DNA of 64,000 nt from an uncultured Oscillospiraceae bacterium (GTDB taxonomy: Bacteria; Bacillota; Clostridia; Oscillospirales; Ruminococcaceae): contig CAJTQM010000001.1 in NCBI GenBank assembly GCA_910578255.1, forward strand, positions 75,578-139,577, read 5' to 3'. Both the position numbers and the translations under genes were made by a program. Under the pieces are notes generated by a model, which was given only the letters and a program-made list of their open reading frames with translations, was not told the DNA's origin and did not search any database. Of this stretch, positions 57,834-64,000 are shown in pieces (the stretch's first letter is position 1; every line of letters starts with the position of its first letter).

Positions 57834-58334
57834 TCAATAGTTATATAGTATTCTGTTTATTTCCTCCCTCTTTTTTATAAAAACAACTTTTCCCTTATAA
57901 GGTTCTAAAATTTTAATGATTTCCTTCATGTTTGTATTTTGAAAAGTATCGGTCCATTTCAAAAGCTTGCAAACAGTTTTTAATGTCTCTTTTTTACCTT
58001 TTTCAAGGCCAATCTTTCTCTTGATAAATCTCTTAATTATGCGAAATTTATATAACCATTTTGGCATGTCCATTACATAAATTATATTGGCTTCTTCAAA
58101 GCTTTGTTGTACCCAAGCATAATAAACACCATCTATAATCCAATTTGGGTATTGCAAGATATCCTTCAACATTTGATCACGCTTTTCAATGGGCATTTTA
58201 ATTCCGTATGAATTTTGACTATTATCCCATTGAATATCATCTAAATCAAAATTCGGTATATTGTATTTTTTAGATAGTCTTTTTGCAAAATATGTTTTAC
58301 CCGACCCACTGCAACCGATTATTCGGATTTTCAT
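57834..58334 (-). CDS. AAA-type P-loop kinase / DNA topology modulation (FlaR)-like protein
   Basis: A 166-residue P-loop NTPase with Walker A GCSGSGKT at residues 7-14 near the N terminus and the Asp motif NFDLDDIQWD. The pattern MKIRIIGCSGSGKTYFAKRL is that of small adenylate-kinase-like proteins often labelled FlaR; the actual phosphate acceptor is unknown. Composition is strikingly AT-rich, Lys/Ile/Asn-rich, unlike the GC-rich backbone on either side, which indicates recent transfer. It overlaps the four-helix-bundle gene by four bases. Confidence 0.85.
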   Translation of the reverse strand: MKIRIIGCSGSGKTYFAKRLSKKYNIPNFDLDDIQWDNSQNSYGIKMPIEKRDQMLKDILQYPNWIIDGVYYAWVQQSFEEANIIYVMDMPKWLYKFRIIKRFIKRKIGLEKGKKETLKTVCKLLKWTDTFQNTNMKEIIKILEPYKGKVVFIKKREEINRILYNY

Positions 58335-58681
58335 TTTGAATTCTCCTTTGCAGTATTAATACAGGCGATGGGCATTTTTTTAATTTCTTCTGCAAGTGAA
58401 AGTAAATCATCAAAATTGTAATCGATTAAATTTGTCATTTTTAATAGTGTCATCCAATAAATACTTTCGCCGGTTTCTTTCAGGGATATATGCAGTTTTG
58501 CAATAAAGTCAGCTTTGCTGTTACCATAAATCGCTTCATTTATATTTGCACCGACGCTTGTCGCAGAGCAGAGTAATTGCTTTGCTATGGTTGTATCCTT
58601 CCTTGTTTTTACATGTTCTTCATAAAACAAAACCGTTTGGGTTGCGAAATCAAGTGATTTTTCGAGAAGCGGACTTCGCAT
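58331..58681 (-). CDS. Four-helix bundle protein (S23/intervening-sequence type)
   Basis: A 116-residue all-helical protein. LLCSATSVGANINEAIYGNSKADFIAKLHISLKE is the characteristic core of the four-helix bundle proteins often encoded within 23S rRNA intervening sequences or on mobile DNA; their function is unknown. The ATG at 58679-58681 follows AGAGGTGA. AT-rich like the kinase gene with which it overlaps by ATGA, so the two were probably acquired together. Confidence 0.88.
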   Translation of the reverse strand: MRSPLLEKSLDFATQTVLFYEEHVKTRKDTTIAKQLLCSATSVGANINEAIYGNSKADFIAKLHISLKETGESIYWMTLLKMTNLIDYNFDDLLSLAEEIKKMPIACINTAKENSK

Positions 58682-58775
58682 AAATTTCACCTCTGCATAA
58701 AATATAGCACACTTTTGATTTGTAATGAAGCAAAGCCAATGAATCTTTTCGCTTTTCTCTTTTATTTTTTCTCCG

Positions 58776-58848
58776 GAAACGACAATTTTAGAGAAGAGTG
58801 AAAAATGAAAAGAGAAGAGTGCAGAGTACAAAAAGAAACGACAATTTT
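58776..58848. repeat. Short direct repeats beside the tRNA genes
   Basis: GAAACGACAATTTT occurs at 58776-58789 and 58835-58848, and AGAGAAGAGTG at 58790-58800 and 58811-58821. The second copy of the first repeat forms the left arm of the tRNA terminator hairpin. They may reflect an insertion or deletion event. Confidence 0.7.
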
Positions 58849-58873
58849 CGCAAGAAGATTGTCGTTTCTTTTT
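58830..58873 (-). terminator. Terminator of the tRNA-Ser pair
   Basis: A perfect 16-bp stem (58830-58845 with 58858-58873) begins right at the tRNA CCA end on the minus strand and finishes with a U-run. Confidence 0.8.
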
Positions 58874-58963
58874 GGCGGAGATGGAGAGACTCGAACTCTC
58901 GCGCCAGTTTCCCAGCCTACGCCCTTAGCAGGGGCGCCTCGTCACCAACTTGAGTACATCTCC
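58873..58963 (-). tRNA. tRNA-Ser (GCU)
   Basis: A 91-nt type II tRNA with a long variable arm. The acceptor stem pairs GGAGATG with CATCTCC, the discriminator is G and CCA is encoded. The anticodon GCT (complement at 58927-58929) sits in CCCTGCTAAGGG. The T-arm is GAGAGTTCGAGTCTCTC. It reads serine AGC/AGU codons. Confidence 0.96.
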
Positions 58964-59011
58964 GAATCGGTAACCAAAAAAGGTTATGCAGTTGTATCGC
59001 CGGATGGAATT

Positions 59012-59098
59012 TGGCGGAGAGGAAGGGATTCGAACCCTTGGCTCTGACGAGTCACTGGTTTTCAAGACCAGCTCCTTAAACCGCTCGGACACCTCTCC
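59012..59098 (-). tRNA. tRNA-Ser (UGA)
   Basis: An 87-nt type II tRNA. The acceptor stem pairs GGAGAGG with CCTCTCC, discriminator G, encoded CCA. The anticodon TGA (complement at 59062-59064) lies in CTGGTCTTGAAAACCAG. The T-arm is AAGGGTTCGAATCCCTT. It reads UCN-type serine codons. Confidence 0.96.
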
Positions 59099-59116
59099 AT
59101 CCGTGTGACGGAAATT

Positions 59117-59145
59117 ATTTTAACATAAGCCGGCGGCAAAGTCAA
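59117..59145 (-). promoter_or_regulatory. Promoter of the tRNA-Ser pair
   Basis: Minus strand: TTGACT (59145-59140), 17-base spacer, TAAAAT (59122-59117), about 19 bases before the first tRNA. Confidence 0.7.
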
Positions 59146-59280
59146 GGAGAATCGGATAAAATCCTGTCCTTACTGGATTTGCATTTCTCCTAAAATAAGG
59201 CCGCGCGGCAATATGCTATAGTAAAAGCAGCGGCCATTGCGCTATGCAAATGGGTCAATTTTACAATACGGGTGATGAAA

Positions 59281-60120
59281 ATGAAAGAACGAAAGCTGCG
59301 GGAAAAGGATCTGACACGCTATCTTCGTTATCTGCGGGAAGAAGAGCGCTCTCCGGCTACAATCCGAAAGTACGAGTGCGCGCTCCGCCGCTTTTTTGCA
59401 CAAAATACCGCAGGTATTATCAAGGAAACGGTGATTTGCTACAAAGAGTCCTTGCTAAAACACCGGACCGCTTCGGGCGTAAACGGTGAACTGGCGGCGA
59501 TCAACGGCTTTTTTGCCTTTATGCAGTGGTACGACTTCCGGGTGCGTCCCGTCAGGGTGCAAAGGCGGACCTACTGCGATCCGCAAAAGGAGTTAAGCCG
59601 CGAGGAATATCTGCGGCTGGTCACCACCGCGCAAAAGCAGGGCAACGAGCGTCTTGCGCTGCTGATGGAGACCATCTGCTCCACGGGCATTCGGGTCAGC
59701 GAGGTAAAACACCTTACGGTGCATTCGCTACACCGAGGTCAAATGGAGGTGCACAACAAGGGGAAAAGCCGGATGGTGTTTTTGCCGGGCGCGCTTTGCG
59801 CAAAGCTGCGCCGGTACTGCCAAAAGAAAGGCATCCGTCAGGGCAGCGTGTTTGTAACGCGTTCCGGCTGCCCGCTGGACCGCTCCAACATCTGGGCGAT
59901 GATGAAGGCTTTGTGCCGGGCGGCGGGGGTAGCTGCGCAAAAGGTGTTCCCGCACAATCTTCGGCATCTGTTCGCGAGGTGCTTTTATGCGGTCCAGAAG
60001 GATATCGAGCATCTGGCCACCATTCTCGGCCACAGCAGCATCAACACCACCCGCATCTACACCTGCACCAGCGGTGCCGAACACCGCCGCCAGATCGAGC
60101 AGCTGCACCTGCTGCTTTAA
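59281..60120 (+). CDS. Tyrosine-type site-specific recombinase/integrase
   Basis: A 279-residue XerC/D-like recombinase with an N-terminal SAM-like core-binding domain (about 1-90) and the catalytic domain. All active-site residues can be named: R138 (STGIRVSEVK), K160 or K162 (VHNKGKSR), H225 and R228 (FPHNLRHLFA), H251 (LGHSSINTT) and the nucleophile Y260 (TRIYT). It should be active. GGTGAT at 59271-59276 supports the ATG at 59281; GTG 59272 and ATG 59275 are alternatives. It is GC-rich like the backbone, not like the AT-rich islet. It lies next to two tRNA-Ser genes, the usual target of such enzymes, but no other phage or conjugation gene is seen. Confidence 0.9.
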   Translation: MKERKLREKDLTRYLRYLREEERSPATIRKYECALRRFFAQNTAGIIKETVICYKESLLKHRTASGVNGELAAINGFFAFMQWYDFRVRPVRVQRRTYCDPQKELSREEYLRLVTTAQKQGNERLALLMETICSTGIRVSEVKHLTVHSLHRGQMEVHNKGKSRMVFLPGALCAKLRRYCQKKGIRQGSVFVTRSGCPLDRSNIWAMMKALCRAAGVAAQKVFPHNLRHLFARCFYAVQKDIEHLATILGHSSINTTRIYTCTSGAEHRRQIEQLHLLL

Positions 60121-60544
60121 CGGATTCTTGCCCATATACACAAAAAGGCCGCCCTCGTGTTGCTTGGATGCAAACTCTCCGGGTCGGTCTGTTTTTTCAC
60201 GCGCAAAATTTGGCGAATAACAAAAAACGCGCGATTCCTGCCCAAAGGCGGCTGCGTGAAAGAGGGTGGTTCAGAGACTTTACGACAGGATGTGAAGAAA
60301 GTTGTAATTATATGTAAAGAACACTCAAATGCACATTCATTATATAATAAGCGGTTAATATATGCAACTGTTTTTTCCTTATCGCCCTGCTGGAACCATT
60401 ATCAAGCAGCTTTATTTCATTTTCATTTATAACGGAATTCACATTCTGTGGTAGACGGTGAACGAAGGCTTGAACGAATGCGATGACAAAGTGTTCGTTT
60501 AGAATCCGGACAAAAAGAGAGAGGTTGTTTGGGGAGGAAGAAAA
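60121..60544. other. Gene-poor region between integrase and glycan locus
   Basis: About 420 bases with no supportable gene. Frames on both strands give cysteine- and histidine-rich translations without ribosome binding sites. The sequence becomes AT-rich around 60300-60440. The TATAAT-like string at about 60343 lacks a matching -35. GGGGAGGAAG at 60529-60540 is the ribosome binding site of the next gene. It may contain decayed remains of a mobile element. Confidence 0.45.
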
Positions 60545-61375
60545 ATGCATGTATTGGTTACAGGCGCTGCGGGCTATATTGGCAGGCACGTTGTAAAAGA
60601 ATTGCTTGAACAGGGGCACGATGTTACAGCATGTGATATTACGTTTAAGGGCATCGACGAAAGGGCAAATTTTTGCGAAACGGATATTTTTTCCCACGAA
60701 GATAGCATCTACAAGAAAACAGGCTGTCCCGACCTTTTGATCCATCTCGCATGGAAAAACGGTTTTGTACACAATTCGCCCGCGCATATGGAAAATCTTT
60801 CGGGTCACATTGTTTTTTTGCGGAATATGGCGGCACAGGGATGCAAAAAGATTGCAGTGATGGGCACGATGCACGAGATTGGATACCATGAGGGCGCAAT
60901 TGACGAGAACACGCCGTGCAATCCGCTGTCGTAATACGGGATTGCAAAAAATGCCCTGCGGCAGTCGATGCTGCTTGCAGGCGAAGAATTAGGCTTTACA
61001 CTGTATTGGCTGCGCGCGTATTACATATATGGTGACGACGCACACGGCAGCTCCATTTTTGCGAAAATTACACAGGCGGCGGGCGACGGCAAAAAGGAGT
61101 TTCCGTTCACCACGGGGGAAAACAAGTATGACTTTATCAGCGTGCAGAATCTTGCAAAGCTGATTATCGCTGCGTCGACACAGGACAAGATCACAGGCGT
61201 GATCAATGTGTGTAGCGGCAAGCCGGTGAGCCTTGCTGAGCAGGTGGAAAAATATATCAAGGACAATGGCTTTGATATCAAGCTGCAATACGGCGTATTC
61301 CCCGATAGGCCCTATGACTCGCCCGCCGTTTGGGGAGACAGCGAAAAAATCCATAAAATAATGGCAGGTTTATGA
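60545..61375 (+). pseudogene. NAD-dependent epimerase/dehydratase gene interrupted by a stop codon
   Basis: An extended short-chain dehydrogenase of the sugar-nucleotide type, 276 codons. It opens MHVLVTGAAGYIGRHVV (Rossmann GxxGxxG) and continues in the same frame after an internal TAA (60932-60934). The stop directly precedes the catalytic YGIAK (Y-x3-K); intact relatives read PLSQYGIAK or PLSLYGIAK, so a CAA-to-TAA change is the simplest explanation. The rest (IYWLRAYYIYGDD, VINVCSGKPVSL) is well conserved, so the damage is recent, or the stop is suppressed. The last bases overlap the RgpF gene in an ATGA. The enzyme would supply a modified sugar for the surface glycan made by the following genes. 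Confidence 0.88.
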
Positions 61376-63180
61376 TTGTGAAACGTTTAGGTGTATTCTT
61401 TTTTTATGATCAGGACGGCGTTGCGGACCGTTATGTTGATTATCTTTTGGAAAGCATGGATCCCTGCCTGGAGCGGCTTGTGGTCGTATCCAACGGGATA
61501 TTAACAAAAGAATCAAAGGACATGTTCGGCAGGCATACCCAGAAGCGCGGACGCCAGACGCGGTGCCTGATTGAACGGGAAAACAAGGGATTTGACGTAT
61601 GGGCGTACCGAACGGCTTTGCTGGCCGAGGGTTGGGAACGGCTGGAGGAATACGACGAGATTGTTTTATTTAACCATACCATTATGGGGTCGTTGTATCC
61701 TTTTCGCGTGATGTTTGAGGAAATGGAAAGGGTATCCGCTGATTTTTGGGGCATCAGCGAGCATTTTGGATATTATATGGACCCGACCGATGAAAATCCG
61801 TTTGGGTATTTACCCACACACCTGCAGTCGCATTTTATTGTGTGCCGGCGTTCCTTGGTAAAGGAAAAGCTGTTTCAGGACTATTGGGAGCATATGCCCG
61901 AAATTGAAAGCTATACCGATTCGGTGGGCAAGCATGAAAGCTATTTTACCAAATACTTTTCCGATCATGGCTACCAGGGAAGGGCTTATCTGGATTTATC
62001 AAAGCTTAGCGAAAAAACGACCTATCCAATGGTCGACCTTCCCGTTTCGACCGTAAAGCAAGCGCATAGTCCTATTTTTAAGAGAAAAAGCTTTTTTTGC
62101 CAGACAAGCAATTTTACTTTTAGGGGCAGCGGGGCGTTAGAGGCGCAGCAGCTGTTCCGGTATTTAAAGGATCACACGGATTACGACACAGATTTGATTG
62201 TGGAAAATATGATCCGCACCTGCCACCAAAGCGATTATGCCGTTTATCTGGACACACTGCTGCGAATGGAGACTTTGCCGCAGAAGGAAATTTCCCATTC
62301 TGACATTAAAATAGCGATCATCGGAACCGAGGAGGAAAGGCCTTTTATACAAAGAATATCGGAAAAATTCGATCACTGCGAATGTATGGTTCTGGGGGAC
62401 AGAAACGAGCGTTTTACCGTCCGGCAATTGCTGGACATCGCAAAAAGATCCGACTACGTGTGTATGCTCAATTTGCCGGACGATCTGCCCGATCCATACG
62501 AGTCTGACGGTTTTGGCTATTCCGAATACCGGGATGAACTCTGCCGCGCGCTGTTTGAAAAAAACATGCGGAACCTGTCCTATATACTGCACGCACTTTC
62601 CGAGGATCCCCTGACAGGCTTGATCGTTGCCGCAAGGCTGATTACGTTGGATCATTCTTTCATCAGCCGGTGGAAAAATCTTTTTTCAAAGGAGATTTTA
62701 CACGAGGACTTCTTTTTTCAAAAAGAGAAAATCCCCCAGGGGACGGGTCTGCCCTTTTTGATTGCCAAGGGCCCGGCTTTGGCCGGCTGTAAGGCGAAAA
62801 TCCCTTCCGAGCGGATGGAGCTTGACCTGTTAAAAACAGGATGCGCCGATTTCATTGTTTCTCTTTTCATGCAGCAAGGAGGATATCTGACAAAATCCAT
62901 TCTGCTTGAATCGGTGGGAATGGCGAATACGAACCTGCAAGCGGGTCTTTATATCAAAATGGAGCAGGCCGCAAAGGACAGGGAACAGGCTGCAAAGGAC
63001 GAGCTGGACCGTTATAAATCGGCCCTCTCCCATTATTCGGTGAGGACTGCTTTGCGGCTAAAAATCAAACGCCATTTTCCCCGGAAGATATATGCTTTTC
63101 TTGTTAAAACCAAAAGGGCGGTTTTCGGCCCTCGTGGAATGGGATTTTCGTATGATGAAAACCCGTGGGAAAATCTATAA
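61372..63180 (+). CDS. Rhamnan synthesis protein F (RgpF)-like protein
   Basis: A 602-residue protein of the RgpF family, involved in building or modifying rhamnose-glucose surface polysaccharides. Family blocks include RLGVFFFYDQDGVADRYVDYLLESM, ENKGFDVWAYRTALL, VLFNHTIMGSLYPF and FWGISEHFGYYMDP. The second half (about 300-600) is more variable; a coiled segment lies near 520-560, and the C terminus is basic (RTALRLKIKRHFPRKIYAFLVK), compatible with membrane association. ATGA overlap with the epimerase implies one operon. Exact reaction unknown; it is treated as a glycosyltransferase-like protein by similarity to the dTDP-rhamnose glycan loci. Confidence 0.85.
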   Translation: MIVKRLGVFFFYDQDGVADRYVDYLLESMDPCLERLVVVSNGILTKESKDMFGRHTQKRGRQTRCLIERENKGFDVWAYRTALLAEGWERLEEYDEIVLFNHTIMGSLYPFRVMFEEMERVSADFWGISEHFGYYMDPTDENPFGYLPTHLQSHFIVCRRSLVKEKLFQDYWEHMPEIESYTDSVGKHESYFTKYFSDHGYQGRAYLDLSKLSEKTTYPMVDLPVSTVKQAHSPIFKRKSFFCQTSNFTFRGSGALEAQQLFRYLKDHTDYDTDLIVENMIRTCHQSDYAVYLDTLLRMETLPQKEISHSDIKIAIIGTEEERPFIQRISEKFDHCECMVLGDRNERFTVRQLLDIAKRSDYVCMLNLPDDLPDPYESDGFGYSEYRDELCRALFEKNMRNLSYILHALSEDPLTGLIVAARLITLDHSFISRWKNLFSKEILHEDFFFQKEKIPQGTGLPFLIAKGPALAGCKAKIPSERMELDLLKTGCADFIVSLFMQQGGYLTKSILLESVGMANTNLQAGLYIKMEQAAKDREQAAKDELDRYKSALSHYSVRTALRLKIKRHFPRKIYAFLVKTKRAVFGPRGMGFSYDENPWENL

Positions 63181-63213
63181 AACGCAGTGGGAGATCAGAA
63201 AGGAACTGCCAAA

Positions 63214-64000
63214 ATGAAATTAAAGCTACATAAGCCCGAAAAACTTTTACTCTTAAGCTGTTTGACCCTGTCTTCGGTCCTATGCCTTTTTTCACCAGTG
63301 GATATGCTGCTCAATAATTCGGAAGCGGTTTGGTTCCATGTTTCTACGGTGATCTGGCCCATTATCGGAATCTATCTGGCGTCCGTGCTGCTTCTTGTTT
63401 TATTTGGGTGCTTTTTGGGCCCAAAAGCACAGAAAATGTATTCTTTCGTTTTGTTGGGCCTATCCGTTGCCTTTTATATACAGGGTAACTTCTTAAACCA
63501 AAGAATCAATGTGCTCAACGGAAATGTGGCCGAAAGCACAACCTATGCCATTCTGATCAATCTGTTGGTTTGGGCCGGTATTCTGGGCGCATTTGTTTGT
63601 ATTCCGCTTTTTCTGAAAAGTTCTGTTCGGCTGGGCGGAATGATCGCCCTGATTCTGACATTGACCCTTATTTCTACCTTATGTATAGAGAGTGTAAAAC
63701 TCTTTGATGATAAGGATACTTATAAAGGTTATGGTGTGAGGGTGACCACCGATCAGCTTTATACGATAGGCGAGGACGATAATATCATCGTTATTTTAAT
63801 CGACATGCTCGATCAGATTTATATGGACGAATATATACAAAATAATCCCTCCTACTTTGATGATTACGAAGGGTTTGTCTACTATAAAAACTATATGGGA
63901 CTGTTTACCTCTACCCGAAATTCCGTCAGACAGCTGCTTTCGGGAAAGCCCTTTCATAATGAAGTGGGATATTGGGAGTACCAAAGGGAGGCCTATTCTG
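63214..64000 (+). CDS. Membrane sulfatase/alkaline-phosphatase-like protein, cut by the window edge
   Basis: Reading from the ATG at 63214 (AAAGGAAC upstream) the frame stays open to the window end, 262 codons so far, so the gene continues outside. The start MKLKLHKPEKLLLLSCLTL is hydrophobic; about four or five membrane helices follow up to residue 160. Then comes DDNIIVILIDMLDQIYMDEY, the metal-binding Asp context of the alkaline phosphatase superfamily, and FTSTRNSVRQLLSGKPF where the nucleophilic Ser/Thr is expected. The layout is that of LtaS-like or polysaccharide-modifying membrane sulfatases. It follows the RgpF-like gene by 33 bases, probably in one operon. Confidence 0.75.
   Translation, partial: MKLKLHKPEKLLLLSCLTLSSVLCLFSPVDMLLNNSEAVWFHVSTVIWPIIGIYLASVLLLVLFGCFLGPKAQKMYSFVLLGLSVAFYIQGNFLNQRINVLNGNVAESTTYAILINLLVWAGILGAFVCIPLFLKSSVRLGGMIALILTLTLISTLCIESVKLFDDKDTYKGYGVRVTTDQLYTIGEDDNIIVILIDMLDQIYMDEYIQNNPSYFDDYEGFVYYKNYMGLFTSTRNSVRQLLSGKPFHNEVGYWEYQREAYS

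Noticed and set aside
60157..60432. 91-codon plus-strand frame after the integrase
   Set aside because: No ribosome binding site and no recognisable motif; treated as non-coding.
60308..60889. 193-codon minus-strand frame opposite the epimerase
   Set aside because: It is antisense to a clearly conserved coding sequence and has no ribosome binding site; Cys/His-rich composition is typical of a shadow frame.

Overview
The window is a dense, almost uninterrupted stretch of chromosome from a GC-rich Gram-positive bacterium, most likely a spore-forming member of the Clostridia (an Oscillospirales-like lineage; this is an inference, not a species call). The grounds are RNase J, a GdpP-type c-di-AMP phosphodiesterase, the DUF2508-bofA pair next to each other, an IscS-IscU-MnmA unit, a short sigma-A of about 362 residues in a dgt-dnaG-sigma-A cluster, sigma-A promoters with near-consensus -35/-10 boxes and 16-18 bp spacers, strong AGGAGG-type ribosome binding sites, and many intrinsic terminators.

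Layout. 1-5550: a cation diffusion facilitator transporter, a small XRE regulator with a paired palindromic operator, and the minus-strand sulfur/tRNA unit iscS-iscU-mnmA with rnhA. 5640-16300: RNase J with a long leader and a disordered N-terminal extension, then gdpP-rplI and dnaB-tilS-hpt-ftsH, which follow one another with small gaps or overlaps. 16350-20765: a divergent type IIA topoisomerase pair. 21000-26000: secG, rnr, two small Cys-rich proteins, DUF2508-bofA, the RNase P RNA (minus strand) and a zinc-ribbon/TM2 protein. 26200-32410: gdhA, ilvE, an RluA/RluD-family pseudouridine synthase (apparently with a CTG start) and a three-gene polar amino acid ABC transporter. 32750-37680: an M23/LysM/G5 envelope peptidase, murA, a YycJ-type metallo-hydrolase and rlmH. 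37750-42880 (minus): a TetM-like ribosomal GTPase fused to a Rae1/YacP-like NYN nuclease domain, a GNAT protein and a YifB/ComM-type ATPase. 43050-50900: phospho-sugar mutase, rpmE, a YigZ-family protein, a membrane-bound XRE protein and dgt-dnaG-sigma-A.

From about 51100 the window becomes more accessory: a 2-hydroxyacid dehydrogenase, a frameshifted MTA/SAH nucleosidase, a GNAT enzyme, DegV, a leaderless GH25 lysozyme, an ImmA/IrrE-like protein, and two coupled class I amidotransferases of which one lacks the nucleophilic cysteine. A visibly AT-rich islet (57830-58870) carries a small P-loop kinase and a four-helix-bundle protein, and abuts two tRNA-Ser genes and a tyrosine recombinase. The window ends in a cell-surface glycan locus: an epimerase gene with an in-frame stop codon, an RgpF-like protein, and the start of a membrane sulfatase-like protein cut off by the window edge.

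The observation I rate highest is the TetM-like GTPase / NYN nuclease fusion at 37755-40409. One polypeptide would combine an A-site-binding translation GTPase with a domain related to Rae1, an RNase known to cut mRNA in the ribosomal A site. All positions and motifs were read by eye; no database search was run.
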